Below, one piece after another: positions 30,236 through 42,989 of a stretch of DNA of 64,000 nucleotides; position 1 is the first letter of the stretch; the number at the start of each line of letters is the position of its first letter. Position numbers and translations under genes: made by a program. Source of the DNA: Hofstenia miamia (Eukaryota > Xenacoelomorpha > Acoela); contig SCFE01000003.1 in NCBI GenBank assembly GCA_004352715.1, forward strand, positions 1,640,901-1,704,900, written 5' to 3'. The notes beneath the pieces were generated by a model, which worked only from the letters and a program-made list of their open reading frames with translations, did not search any database and was not told the DNA's origin.

Positions 30236-32640
30236 TCTCATACAAAAGAAATTAGACCCCTATTCCAAATGCGTAATGTAAAATTTTATAGATAAAATGA
30301 ATTTTTCTGGCTTTCCATCAAAAACAGCGCTGGATGCTATGGAAAATCGGAATGTGCGGGTGGTGGATACAAATCGCATAGTATCTAGAGCCCATGTATA
30401 TAATATATATATATATATATATATATGCAAATTTGCAATCGAAAACATTATATATTATATAATGTTTTGGATTGTAAATTTGCATAGCCCGCATAATAGT
30501 TCCAATGGACATTATATAATAAAAACGGAATTTCAGTGCAACATCCTTATGTTAATAGATGCTTTAAAGAAATATAAATAAACAATTTTCACTAAAAATT
30601 TATATTTCTTTGCATTACCAATTACGATTTAAGGTGATTCCATTATTATAATTTTTTATTAATTTACAATGATATTTGTCGACTTGATAAATCAAGGCTC
30701 GCTGTTCTTCAAAATTTGTTGAATCCAAGCTAAACTCAATTCCTAATTTTACTGCTTTTTCTGCACAGTCACTTACAATTTTCAATTAAATATTGGATTG
30801 TCGTGCAGAGTGAAATGCTAAGAAGTACCGAAAACGATTTCACTCAAAACAGAATTGTAAGCAGGCTGGGTCGAATAAAAACCAGGTCAGTTTGACCCAC
30901 TGTTCGGATGGCAAGGTTTAAAAAAAACAAATATAAACTTGATGACGTCACATTCAAAAGTATAAGTTTTCAAAAATGAAAGGGAAGAGTTAAGCCCCCC
31001 TTTCCCAGGTTTGACGCCACTGAGCAAACTAATTACGATGTGGTCAACAAAGTAGTTTTGTTTATCCAAGTACTCACAGTGTGTAGAAAGGAATTAATTT
31101 AATTGAAAACACATGCAAACAAACTTCAAAACAATTCAATATGCTTTAAATTTATAAAAAGTATAAATACACGGTCGTGTATTTAGTAGGTCATGGAGTT
31201 TTGGTTCCGCCCATTTTCTATAAATGCACAGACTTTAGTTTGAACTTCTTGATCATTGGTGAGCATCTGCCAGTGTTTTTCTCATGACTGTTTGTTATAT
31301 TGAACATTTGTGCAAATAATATGGAAACAATAAAACCGCTCTTGGTCTAAAAGTTTGCAAATGAGTGTAATTCTAAACTGTTGAGAAAAACATGTGTCTG
31401 AAAATCAATGGAGCATTTAATGAAAATGCATTGTTTAGATCTATATTTCATGAATTCGATAAGATTTTCAATCTTATATGGGTCGGATCGTGTCAAAATA
31501 TTAACAATTTTGTATGTACCTGGTGAGTGAGAACATAAGAGATTCTATACGTATCAGTTCGGGTCCAATTTTTTCGAGTTGTTTACAACTGTGATCTCAA
31601 CAATTGTATCGGAAAAATTAACCATGACATGGTTAATAACTTTGTTACATGAAATCAAAAACATACTAATGGAAACAGTCAATTGATAAACATACATACT
31701 TTCTATGCATACAGAAGTGAAGTGCTGAGACCGAGTAGTCATTCTTGAAACAACCCTTTTCTTGAAAAACCAAACAAGATTAACAATATGATCAATATAT
31801 ATATATATATATTCATATAAAAATTAGGTCGTTTTTGTAAATGCACTTAAATATTATTTCATAATAAATTTGTAGTAGGATTGTTCTAAGTCAGGTCTAA
31901 CAATTCCAGTTTTATTATGTCAGACTTTATTAAATGATTAGGTCAGGTTTGATAACTGATGTTCAACTTTTGACTAATTCATGGAATAAAAACAGTGGTA
32001 TTCTAGTTTGTCCGAGGCTGGGTAAATTACTTTATACATAATTTTATTATTTAATCAAAAATTTTACATTAAAGTTGATTAGGCCGATCATTGCCCTGGC
32101 GATATTTATAACAAGTATCGTCTCTTTTCCAATACGCAAAACATGCAAGCACTGTTAAACATCTTAATTGTAAATTTTAATTTGTTAGTTTAGGCGACAA
32201 ATATATTTCTCACCCCATCTGATGCTAATGCTGACTTCTTCAGATACACCATTCCCTATTGAAATGGAACTGTTATTTCAGTTTAAAAATAAGAAATTTG
32301 TTTTATATATACTTCAAATGAAATTTATATTAATCGGCTAAAATTTTTGCTAAACGGCCCGCAGTTTTGAGGCCGCTTGACACAAGATCTTTCCACTAAC
32401 TAGTAATCCTAAAATGGCTTAAGAGAAGTATACTGCATTGATTTCTAAGTTTACACTTTTTTGAAATTTTGTATAAAAAAATAACCATTTAAAGACACAA
32501 ATAGTCCAAATTTTCATATTAATAAAACTTAACACATTAATATTTGGCTTAGAACTCTGATCTGAACAGAAATTAGAAAGCTGCCATATCAAAGACGGAC
32601 TTTGATACAGCAGATTTCGTACATTTTATTGATAATGTAG
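30236..32640. other. Gene-poor region with AT microsatellites and a hairpin
   Basis: Short frames without motifs; (TA)n at 30403-30426 and 31795-31812. A near-perfect hairpin lies at 30425-30485. A CAGTGGCGTCAAACCTGGG-like hAT terminus (minus strand) ends at 31022, without an identifiable partner end. Confidence 0.5.
30425..30485. repeat. Near-perfect 29-bp hairpin with 3-base loop
   Basis: The arms 30425-30453 and 30457-30485 are complementary except at two positions. It sits at the end of a (TA)n tract. Confidence 0.8.
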
Positions 32641-32650
32641 TTATTCAATT

Positions 32651-33351
32651 TTGAATATATTCATTCAATGCTTAACCAATGCTCAATTAACAAGTTGCAC
32701 CAGTCTTCCAACGTCAGCCCTTCCAATGTTGTCTTGTCATCTCTTTCAGACTCTCTTGCTAAGCTTACCTCCGATGTTTCATCCATGCATTCTCAAATGT
32801 TCTCCTACAGTGCTTCTGCTTCACGTACCATTACGAATCGTCTTCATCATCCTGCTCCACGTTCTGCTCCCTCTCCTGTGCCGTCACCTGCCCCTGAACA
32901 GTCTTGTCCACCGCCTACTCACCGCAATCATTGTCATCATCACGTCCTTGGCACTAGTTCTTCCTGTAATCTGTCTGTTGTTCCGATTAGTTCTCTTCCT
33001 CGTCCTCCTCATAAAGCTCACATCTATATCGGCGATTGCTCCTCTTTCCAATTTGCTGACGTCTTTCCCATTCCACCACGTATGGATTCTCCATTCGCCT
33101 CCTTTTACATTGTCTGTAATCAAGAGTATCATCTTGCTCTCATGGATCCTGAAGTGTGGTCAGATGGCCTCTTGATCCGATACTATCGTCTCTTCAATGC
33201 TGACCGCAAATCTTTTGGCCTTCGTCCCGTCATCGTGATGCATCTGGACGTGATTGACTATCTGCACCTCCTAGTTTGGATCTCACTCCTAATCTCAAAC
33301 CTGGTTTCTCTTTTTTGCTCGCAGTCGTGTCTCATTAAAGAGCCGTCTTAG
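32651..33351 (+). pseudogene. LINE ORF1-like frame
   Basis: The 227-codon frame starts at 32668. It has an Ser-rich start, a Pro/Ser-rich linker (HHPAPRSAPSPVPSPAPEQS) and a block HIYIGDCSSFQFADVF...SPFASFYIV...LMDPEVWSDGLLIRYYRLF. That block resembles the C-terminal nucleic-acid-binding domain seen in ORF1 of several CR1/Jockey-like LINEs. The composition is markedly C- and T-rich compared with the flanks, which suggests a recent arrival. ORF2 begins in another frame at about 33320. Confidence 0.5.
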
Positions 33352-34024
33352 TTTTTACAACTACTTCTTACAGTCTACTGTTAACTTCATTTTCATTATT
33401 GAAACCTGGGTTGATCCTTCTCTTGCTGACAGTGTTGTTTTTCCTAACTCCGCACTTAAAGTTCTCTGCCATATGGATCACTCTAGTGGTCGTCATGGTG
33501 GTGTTCTGATTGCCTCTCATCGCCCTAACCTTGACATCCACCCCCACTCCTTTGAGTCTTTTTCCTTTGATTTCTGTTGCGGTTGTGCAGTTGTTCTCAG
33601 TGATCACATTGTTTCTCTTCTCTGTGTTTACAACCCTCCTTCCAGCAGTCCTTTTTGTATTCCCCTTGCTGATTTTTCATCCATGCTTGAGTACTTTCAT
33701 GATCAGTCTATCACTCTCTCTCGTCAACTTGGATTTCCCACTCCTCCTCATCTCCTCATCTGTGGTGACTCTAATGACGGCTATGAATCCGCTGTTCTGA
33801 ATCTTTTTGCTTCCTACTCTCTTGAACAACTGGTATTTTCTCCCACTTCCCGCTCCTCCCTTCTTGACTTGGTTTTGTGCTCTCACCCAGATCATATTTT
33901 TGACACCTCTGTGGTCCCTGTTCCCATCGAACTGTCTGATCACTCATTTGCTCAATTCAGACTGCCTGTCAATTATATTACCCCATCTGCTTGTCCTGCC
34001 ACTCCTGTATCGATGATTACATAA
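33320..34024 (+). pseudogene. LINE ORF2 endonuclease domain, 3'-truncated
   Basis: An open AP-like endonuclease: IIETWVDPSLADS (catalytic Glu), GGVLIASHRP, VSLLCVYNPPSSSP, LLICGDSND (GDxN motif), LLDLVLCSHPD and IELSDHSFAQF (catalytic SDH). All key motifs are present and the frame is uninterrupted to TAA. The RT domain that should follow is absent: the sequence becomes AT-rich within a few bases. Losing the 3' half is the opposite of the usual 5' truncation of LINE insertions. Confidence 0.75.
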
Positions 34025-34093
34025 TAAAGTTATAAAACACAATTTGGGAAGTATGATATACTTTGCATGTACTTGAGTCTCGAGTTAATGGTG

Positions 34094-34253
34094 AATATCG
34101 AACTACAGTAATTATCCCAAATTTTGCTTAAATTTGGGGGTTGTGACTGCAGCTCGTATTAATGTTTAATTAATAAATTTTTAAAATCCAAATTAAATTA
34201 TCGAAATATTGCTTGAATTTGAATATCGAGCTGCAGTCACAATCCCTAAATTT
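34094..34253. repeat. Inverted/direct repeat cluster (three related arms)
   Basis: Arm 1 at 34094-34125 and arm 3 at 34222-34253 are in the same orientation (AATATCGARCTRCAG...). Arm 2 at 34130-34160 is inverted relative to arm 3 over about 31 bp with few mismatches. Probably a fold-back MITE remnant. It begins about 70 bp after the point where the LINE is cut. Confidence 0.7.
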
Positions 34254-35722
34254 GCAATATATTATAACGTAAAATCATACAAATCAATCAGTTTCATTAA
34301 TCTTGCCAAACTACAATATATCAAATTCAATTTTGGTTATTGCCTTTTACCGCATCAATTCAAACGGAAATAGAAAAACTTGGGATCAACATAGGAAAGT
34401 TTTTTTACAAAATTTGCTAAAAGAATGAGACTTAAATATATGAAACATCAAAAGAGATTGCAAAATTTTGCTTCTTGGCTAAAAATTGTTTAATAAGTTG
34501 TAATCTAGGTTGAATGATAAAATATTATACTTAATTTCATAAATAATATTCAGATAAATATTTCAATGTGCATGGCATATAATTTTGTCTGATCAATTTG
34601 ATGTTATTGATCTTCATACCTCATTCATGCTTAATTTTTACACATTTCATATAGAAGTTTTGCTATGTCAAGGTCAAGCTTTGCAAATTACTAATGTTGG
34701 GAAAAAATAAAAACTCTCAATTTTAGAGTTGGTACTTTTTGCCAAAAATTGATTACTTTGAACTGGCAATGACAATATTGGTTTCTATTTTCAAAAATGG
34801 TTTTTAAAGTAATTAGATGTGTCATAATGTGGCAAATTTGAACAATATTCATACATGTAACATCTCAGATGAAACCCTGCACAAATTTCATATTATGTCT
34901 TTCTTTGCTGATGACTCCAAGTTCTTTTCCAATAATATTATGTGAATTCATTCAGAAATGGACAGCTGCATTGAGTTGAGCTTGGTAAATTTTTCAAGTT
35001 TCCAATAATATAAAAATTTGTTTATATTGGATTTATACCCAGGTATGCTTGCTTTGGACATGTGAAGTTAGAGTCCCAAATATCATTCAATTAAAAAGTT
35101 AGAAACTTTTCAATCATGTGTTTTAAATGATGTGCTTCTAGAGGTTGATACAAAAACTAAATTGAAACATGCAAAATTCACCCCATGTCATGGGAACCTC
35201 AAATTTGTACAAATATACTTCTTAATAAATATTATTTGGTAAATATTATCAGTAATTAGCAGACTGCATGATTGTTTATAATTCCATCAATTGCATTACA
35301 CTCTCAGAAATGTTAATCTCTTTAAGGTGAACAATCAAAAACCTGTTCATTCCTCTTCTAAGTGATTAAACTTATTTTACTTAGTGTAAAAGAAGACAAA
35401 TATAAAGGTGATTTTGTTAACCTAACACAAGGTAGAAAGGTGCAAATGGAACCTATTCTGACCACAGAATTGATACAGTGGAAAGATGAACAGGCAAAAG
35501 ACTTGATAGAAGATGTGCACACATTAGAAAGAGCAGATCTGCTTGAGTAAAGGCCAAGCTAACAGGGGACATGTGACAGAACAAAACATAAATGTGTTTC
35601 TTCTTAGCCACACATAAGGTACAATGGTGCAAATGGAAAGGCTCCTATTCTGACCACAAAGTTAGCAGTGCAATATTATAAGAATTATATTTAGAGTAAT
35701 TTTACTTGTAAATGATTTATTA
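34254..35722. other. No recognisable gene
   Basis: Short frames only (for example 35362-35550). A diverged direct repeat of about 45 bp (GGTGCAAATGGAA...CCTATTCTGACCACA) occurs at about 35436-35470 and 35627-35662. Confidence 0.5.
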
Positions 35723-35956
35723 CCCAAGTAACAATGATCAATGGGCCATTATTGGTCCATTATTGGCATCGTTGGCCAATATTGGCCAACCATTTGCCAA
35801 TATAAACCATTAATGTTAGAAGGCAAATTGTTGTTAAATGAATGGCGTATTGTTGGTAAATATTGGCTTTTAATGGTGAATTGATGGCTCATTGTTGGTA
35901 AATTGATGGCACCAATAATGGACCAATAATGGCCCATTGATGGCTTGCTACTTGGG
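35723..35956. mobile_element. Palindromic MITE, CCCAAGTA ends, TA target
   Basis: Starts CCCAAGTAACAA and ends with the complement (TTGCTACTTGGG). The terminal inverted repeats extend about 45 bp and include CAATGGGCCATTATTGGTCC. TA flanks both ends (35721-35722 and 35957-35958), as for Tc1/mariner-derived MITEs. The centre is built of reiterated TTGGC/GCCAA and ATTGTTGGTAAAT words. It has no coding capacity; open frames across it are repeat artefacts. Confidence 0.8.
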
Positions 35957-35958
35957 TA

Positions 35959-36967
35959 TTAATCAAGGAATTGTAAAATAGGTCAATGAGAATTATGGCA
36001 AAAAATAGTTTATCTAAAAGTCATTCACTTGGCTTTTGACCAAAGTGAGCCAAAATAGAAATTTAAATTTGCTAATGATAGTCTGATTAATGAAAATTGT
36101 TTTAAAAGGATCTGTAAGTGATTTTAGTATTTAATAGTATACCAGAAATTGCTATAGTCAAAAGCTAAGCTGTATAAAAAATCAGTATCAATAATTTTCA
36201 GTGGAGTCTATTTGTTTCCTTAGTTAGCTTAAATTTTCAGATCTATGCATGAAAGTAATTAGCTAGATTTCTACATGTCTTTATTGGTGGTGCCTTGCTA
36301 AATACATTGATGGTTGTGAATAGCATCTTATAATTTAATTGTGACTTATGAATGATGGATGCTTTTATGAAAAACAATTATTGATATCATGTTTAAATCT
36401 GAAATTAGTAACTAACTTATCTAGTGGTTAAATGTTGTATTAATAATATTTCCAATGCCTTGTTGTTTATTAAAAGAGATTGGTGTCAATGCTGATCCAA
36501 GAAGATGAGATGTTCAATTGATTATTAAATATATTTGAATTAATAATTGAGGAACAAGGTTAATATCTAATTATTTTATTTTTCATTTATACAAAAACAT
36601 AATGCAATGCAATATTTCCCTAAATAACCATGAGGTTTGAATCTGTGACTAATATTACACAAGTTAACTACAGGCATTATGCAGAGATATATTATGAGTG
36701 ATTCTTCTACTTTAACTGCACCATGTTGGTTTGATGCTATTTAAGTCAGCAGCACTAGTAACACATAAATATCTCAATGTCAGTCACTAGCATTACACAT
36801 GGGTACTTTATAGATATTGTAGCATAAAGACATTCAATTCTCTAATTTCCTTATTTTTAGGACAATTTCAATATTAATCTTACCATTTTACTTCAATTGA
36901 TAATTTGATGAACTGACAATGGTGCTATATTTTTAGTTTTAAATTTCTGCTAAATATCACAGTAAAA
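35959..36967. other. No recognisable gene
   Basis: AT-rich flank between the MITE and the Gypsy element. No motif was found. Confidence 0.5.
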
Positions 36968-36971
36968 TTAG

Positions 36972-37900
36972 TGTAGAGTCACTAGGGACACCGTCTTTAA
37001 TTTTTAATTCAATTATTTCACACTCTAATCAATTGGTGCTAATTTTGCATTCTATTTTAGTAATTTGTCTATTTATTTGTGTAGTTTTACAATAAATTTA
37101 ATTGTCATTCCCTTGAATTGTAGAAACATGTGATTGCTTGCTTAATTTGTGAGGGAATTCATGTCACAACTTTGTAAACAGATTACCAGTAATTATTTAC
37201 TGATTTTTGTAGAAAAGTAGGGAAGACATTGTAGCCAAGCCCAATAAAAGTTTTGTCTCACTTGGACATCATTACTTTTTTCTTTCTTATTAAATTACTA
37301 ACTGTTTTAGGTGTTATGGATTTTATGATAATTAATTTTCTGTAAGATCTGGTGATAATATGGGAGTTACTCTGCTGTGCCTAGGATGATAACTAGCCCT
37401 TTGACAGTTGGCAGCCCATATTGTGGTTGCTTGAGGCTAAGTATACATGTAGGCAATAATAAATTTTACTTTGATTGTTTTTGTACATGCACTTAACATC
37501 ACACTATGCAAATATAATATGCTGTTGGCCAATGAGAATGCATGGCAATTACATGCTATTATTATGTTTATTTACATGAGCTGAGATAACAAGAACTATG
37601 AGCTAAATTGTTTATTTGAGCTAGAACTTAATACTTGAGACACACAATCAGCACCTTGGTGAGTCAGGATGGCTTTCTTGATATGGCTTCAGCATGATGC
37701 CATGTGAATTGGTCACTATATGGAATGCTTTCTCAGTGATTGGTTTCAGTGTTTCTTTAATGAAATTAGTGAACTACCAATGTTCTTCTTTTTGTTAGAA
37801 TGCAGGTTGTTCTCTGGAATGGCTATCTTTGCAACCTTCAGAAGAACCTAAGAATTACCCAGTGCTGCTTGAGTGGTGAGAGCACCCCTGTGATTCTACA
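36972..37900 (+). repeat. 5' LTR of element 1
   Basis: 929 bp, TG...CA ends. An AATAAAAG-type polyadenylation motif lies near 37243, in the block GCCCAATAAAAGTTTTGTCT that is also present in the 3' LTR. Confidence 0.93.
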
Positions 37901-37918
37901 TGGTGACAATGACGTGAT
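37901..37918 (+). promoter_or_regulatory. Primer-binding site of element 1
   Basis: TGGTGACAATGACGTGAT directly abuts the 5' LTR. The initial TGG is complementary to the CCA end of a tRNA. I did not identify which tRNA. Confidence 0.7.
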
Positions 37919-38412
37919 TCAGAACTGTTCTTGTTCTTTTACCATATTTGGTTATTTTCACTTTGCAATTCTGTGATCTGAAGCTGTTACCAAAACCTGG
38001 TTGTTTTTACTTGTTCTTGGATGTTATGTTGTTGTGGTCTTGTTGTGTTGTTCTAGTAATTGGAATGATTACTGTACCCTACACTTTGCTGCTAACTGTC
38101 AGCTGTTATTTGTTTTTCCTAATAAGTTGGATGTTTTCTCCTAAGCTGTTGGAATTTTTTTTCTGAAATCTTCTTACTTTTTCTGAATGGATTTAAGTAG
38201 TATGTCTTGTAATGGGACTCCCACTCAGGGTTTCCCCAGTGTGAGCACTAGCAGGCTGAACATTGTTCCTCAAACCAATGGATTTAATTCACTATCCTAT
38301 TTACCTGCAGACACTGCCATCTCCAGAGCCTCAAAACACAGAGGTTGAGCAGTTTTGAACTGCCCTTGCCAAACAAACCAGTTGATGTCTTGCTTGTGAG
38401 CAACACCTAGAT

Positions 38413-40187
38413 TTGCTTCAAGCCAGGATGAAAGAACAAAGCCATGATGCTCAGTTGAGAGAGAAACATTTAATTGATTCAATCAATGATTTGGAAATTC
38501 AACTCCAAACCCTGTCAACACCTCCACCTACATCTCTGCTGAGGCAGAGTAGCCCAACTTGCTTTTCACCCTTTCAATCTGGACTTTCTGAGTATGTAAC
38601 TCATGGTGTGTTACAAGATGTTTTGGACAACATTTGATAGATTAATCCATCCGATTAATCTCGATTAATCATGTTGGAGCCCTGAAACAGGGTCCTATCT
38701 ATATTTCCTAATAGATTCCTTCGTTTTTAGACTGAGATAGTAAATGTGTATTCATTATTAATAAAAGTTACAATACAATACAATTATAAAGTGTAGTGTT
38801 TGTAAATTTTTATTACCACAAAAATATTGTAAATTGACTATGACAATAATACAGTCGAAATGTTTTTTATTTATGCAATTTGAAAAAATAATATATATTT
38901 ATATAAATTCTCATTAGAATTTTAAAATTTATCATTTTTTATTTATTATTATGTCTGTATAATGTTAACGATTTGTGAACAATTTATATTCAAGAGAATA
39001 TTAAGTCACAATATTACAAATGGGGANCCTTTCTCAACAAATTTCTGAAATGATTTCTGCTCACCTTCTGGGCAGCCCTATTGTCACAACCTTGACACCA
39101 TTGACACCTCAATTCATTACCCCTGTCACTTAATTTACAACTAGAGAGCCCACCTTTACATATTCAGCTTTGACTCAAGTTTCTACATTAACCACAGTTG
39201 CTGCTCCAGTTTTGTATGTGCTGAGTGTGACTGTTTTGCTTCCTGCACCTGTAAACACTTGTGTTTAACCCCACTATCATAACACCAATTATTCCCCCAC
39301 AGTCAACTGATCTTTCTACATCCACTATGAAGAGTGGACCACAGTTTACCAAATTAATTCTACCTACAACTGCTATTGGGAACAAAACCATAAATTTATT
39401 TAATCACCACTCTGTTCTTCCCAAGTTCACTGGAAAATTGATGAGATCTCACAGTCATTTGAAGAATAGTTCTTTCTATTTGAACTAACTATGAATCAAT
39501 ATAAAGCTACCCAAGACACTGCATTCACTCTGTTCCCTAATTATTTACAAGGTCTCACATACAATCAATACATGATTCTAGAATGCAACATAAAAACCAA
39601 CTATCAACTTCTCATCAGATACTTTGAGGACCACTATAAGGTGCCTCCATTAAACACCAATACAAGACACTGTTATGTGATCTCTCATTTAATCATTTAA
39701 AACAGGTGATGATGTCTGTATGTACATCATGCAAGTGGAAAGATTGTTTTGTTTGAGCAAGCTGACACCAGAGTACTCAAAGCACAATCTTTTTTCTTAC
39801 ATTTATCAAGGCTTCCCTTTGAATATATGCAGTTGCCTTGAACTTGAGTGTGACCCCAAAGATGATCTTAATCAGATTATTTGTAAGGCCATCAGCATTG
39901 TATACATGCTACATAATACATCACACATTGACAAGGATGCCAGAGAACCTAAGATTGTTCACCTGACTCTGAAACCTCCCATCACTTCAAAAGCCTCTGC
40001 TCCTAAGCCAAAGTTTGATCTAGAGCAGACATGCTGTCTTCACTGTGGTCAAAAGGGCCACACTAAACCTCAATGCTGTGCTGTGACCTGTTTGGTCACT
40101 GATGGTGATGGTTTCATCCTCAATGAACTGGAAATGGAAGAGTGTCCTCCTGATTCACTTGTCAGCACAGGCTATCTGTTAAACTAG
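38413..40187 (+). pseudogene. gag of element 1, broken
   Basis: A coiled-coil piece with KEQSHDAQLREKHLIDSIND (38434-38493) is followed by an unrelated AT-rich insert (about 38640-39027, ending in a single N). Then come a capsid-like region (VLPKFTGK at about 39415; frames 39491-39700 and 39720-40187) and a retroviral-type zinc knuckle CLHCGQKGHTKPQC (C-x2-C-x4-H-x4-C, 40035-40076). The capsid part aligns with the gag of element 2 through the TNYQLLIRYFEDHY region. Multiple stops and frameshifts are present. Confidence 0.75.
39027..39027. other. Single N (contig join) inside gag
   Basis: Separates an AT-rich stretch unlike the rest of gag from resumed gag coding. Confidence 0.85.
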
Positions 40188-40335
40188 CTGGAGCACTGCC
40201 TCCTAGAAAACAAGCGCACAATGTCCTGGTAATCACTTCACTGTTGTGTACTAACATTATCCCTGTGGATATAAATGGATCTTTAATTAATGTCACTATT
40301 GACACCAGGGCCTCTGCCTCCATCATAAGCAACAC
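40188..40335 (+). pseudogene. Aspartic protease of element 1
   Basis: Reads VLVITSLLCTNIIPVDINGS, then VTIDTRASASIISN. The catalytic D-[ST]-G-A is DTRA here, so the conserved Gly is Arg. Element 2 has the expected DSGA at the same point (58437 onward). The region is in frame with the end of gag after a stop. Confidence 0.7.
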
Positions 40336-40475
40336 TTGTTGCTCCAGGTTGTGTTTGTCATGAAACAATTTACTCCCATCTACTGCCTGCCTGTTGGATG
40401 CTTCTGGGAATTCATATATCTATTAAAAATGATGCTAAAGATCATTGTGAGCACATAGAAACTCCATGATCTCAT

Positions 40476-41135
40476 AAAGATGTACAGTGGCTGATGGGTT
40501 TCCTCAATTACTATGGTGCTTTTATTTCAGAGCTTGCAAATCAAACCAAGCACATCTCTAACTTACTAAGGAAGAATGTGGAATTCTGCTGGACCTTGGC
40601 AGAACAGGAGGAACTCAATTCCATTAAGCTAGAGCTGAGACAGATACCCAGTCTCAATATGCCTGATTATTCAAAGGAATTTCTTTTTGACTGCAATGCT
40701 AGTTCTGTTGCAATCAGTGGTGTACTGAGCCAGATCATTGATGGTAGAGAGAGCCCAGTACAATATTTTAGTCAGAAACTTAGAAATGCTGAATTAAATT
40801 ATGGTGCTACTAAGTCTGAGATGCTAGCACTCATCAAGAGTCTTAAGAAGTTTTACTTTTTTATACTGGGTCACAAGTTTACTGTGCACACAGATAACTC
40901 TGTGCTAGCATGGCTGAAGAAGTTCTCTGGGGAAAAATCAAACATTGTTGCCCAGTGGATCAAATACTTGAATGACTTCTTGTTTACTATCAAGTACCAT
41001 CCAGGGAGACTACACCTTAATGTGGACTACTGGACCACACTCCCCACTTATGAACAAGACCTCAGGAAACCGCCTGGTGAAAAACTTCTTTCAGATTTAT
41101 TCCAATCAGTGAGTATAAACAGCTTCCTGACATAA
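40476..41135 (+). pseudogene. RT connection and RNase H of element 1
   Basis: Starts in the RT connection (VQWLMGFLNYYGAFI), then RNase H: FLFDCNASSVAISGVLSQ (first Asp), NYGATKSEMLALI (Glu), FTVHTDNSVLAWL (Asp), followed by IKYHPGRLHLNVDYW. The frame of 213 residues is open. The RT palm with its YxDD box is missing. The sequence jumps from protease to connection over less than 150 bases, so element 1 cannot copy itself. Confidence 0.8.
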
Positions 41136-41364
41136 ATGCTGATAGACATGGGAAAGCTATACTCCCCATCCTTTTAAGGAGGAAATCTCTGAAGAGGAAT
41201 TTGTAGCACATCAGCAACATGACAAAATTTTGTTAGAGATCATAGCCAAGTTGAAAGACATGAACTGTATTTTGAATCCTGTCACCAGTTGCTACTTCCA
41301 ATATTACAACTGGAAGCTGAATGATGCTAGATTACTTTATGCTTAAAGTTGAAACAACTGGTTG

Positions 41365-42400
41365 GCAGTTCCCAAATATTTTGGTGAGACTTAGTTTAGA
41401 AGATCCATGAACATGGCCATTTAGGCATCATCCAGACTGAGAGAACTTTTAATGCATGATATGTGACTATGAATGTCCATGCTGCTGTCCAAGACATCAT
41501 TAACAAGTGGGAAACCTTCCTTCTCCAAGGAATGGGACACTTCCCTGAGCAGTGAGCTGAATTGCACAGTCATGCTGCCAAGAGAATAAACAAAGTGGTG
41601 CACATGGATTTGGAAAATCTGTCACATGATGATGAGGGTTTCCAATACCTTCTTGTCCTAATTGACCATTTCTCAAAGTATGCTAGACTCATTCCCCTTG
41701 ATAGCACCATTTCTGAGGTGATCAGTGAAAAGATAGTCAAGGAATGGATCTTCAAGTTTGGGCCTATGGAGCAGTCTGTGTCCAACCATGGCCCACAGTT
41801 TGAGAACAGCTTGATGGAAACTCTTATGAGAGAGTTAGAGGTTGTACACAACTTCACCACTGCTTACCACCCACAGGTAAATGGTGTTGTCAAAGATTAA
41901 ATCATAATGTTATTAAATTGATTAGAGTTGCCCTTGCTCAGGCAGCTGGCCATAGCTGGAAATGAGTGATAGAGCCTGTGGAATTCTTTTACAACACTGC
42001 TGTTCATTCTACCACCAAAGTCAGCCCATTTAAAGCCATGTTTGGCTGCAAGGCAAGCATGCCACTCTCAATCATGTTTCCAGACTACAATGAGCCCACT
42101 CTAGAAAACTTTGTAAATCAAATGTTACACAAGTTCCAAGAGATACCTTACCATCTGTAAAAACACCAATCAATCAGTCATTCACCAAAAAAGGAATTTT
42201 AATAGGAAGCTATATGGTGAGAAGCATAAACAAGGAGACAAAGTTTTTGTTTATTTTCCTCATCAAGTCACCAACACCAATCAGGTTTGGAAACTTGCCA
42301 CAAATTGGCAAGGTCAGTTTGTCATTACAAAGGTGCTAGATCACCACCAGTATTTATTGAGTAATGGAAAGGTCTCCCATTTTCAGCAACTTAAACATAC
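41365..42400 (+). pseudogene. Integrase of element 1
   Basis: The zinc-binding region is partly kept (IHEHGHLGIIQTERTF, then stops; the CxxC pair is damaged). The core reads VHMDLENLSHDDEG (first Asp), SVSNHGPQFENS where SDxGxQF is expected (Asp to Asn), and AYHPQVNGV where the catalytic Glu would follow. A further part (41966-42160) has FFYNTAVHSTTKVSPFKAMF. A GPY/F-like module follows (KQGDKVFVYFPHQ, ATNWQGQFVITKVLDHHQYL; 42230-42360). Confidence 0.8.
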
Positions 42401-42989
42401 TGTTAAAGATATTAATAATGCAGTTATCAATGCTAATAGTGAATTTTCCCTTGTTGATGATGGGCTTAACAAAATTGAATTTTATGATAACCTCACTGAA
42501 TGTGAAGAAGACAAACTCACACAGGTTGATTATGATAGAAACCTTAGTAGTAGCAACACTATAGCTACTCATGTTTTGCCTAAACATAAAGTAAGAGAGC
42601 AATGATATTTAGATCACTTAAATACCCAGGATTGGGAATTAAATCTCATTTTTTTGTTTTTGCAACCACAATGAAATGATCAGAAAACAAACCACCCATC
42701 AGATGCCATGTGAGACAAAGACTAAATCCCTGAGATGAGACAAGCTAAGCCACTTCCCCATGACAGACAAGCAAAGGCACCTTCTGTAAATGAGAACATT
42801 TAAGCAGAATACTCATATAGCAGTACTTGCAACTACTTGGGGAGACAACTATCCCCTTAGGAGTGAGATTCCTGCAACTATGCACAGAGACAACTATCTG
42901 TACAGGAGTGGACCTTGGATGACTATGCACAGAGACAACCCTCTGCATGGGAATCCAAGGAGACTCCTATTGCTAGAGTAATCAATCTA

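Noticed and set aside
30985-31022. Second hAT element ending CAGTGGCGTCAAACC
   Set aside because: Only one end can be seen; no matching opposite terminus or 8-bp duplication was found.
35749-35937. 62-codon minus-strand frame
   Set aside because: It is produced by the reiterated words of the palindromic MITE.
38640-39027. Hairpin GGAGCCCTGAAACAGGGTCC as a histone-type 3' stem-loop
   Set aside because: The loop and stem do not match the histone stem-loop consensus and there is no histone coding nearby.
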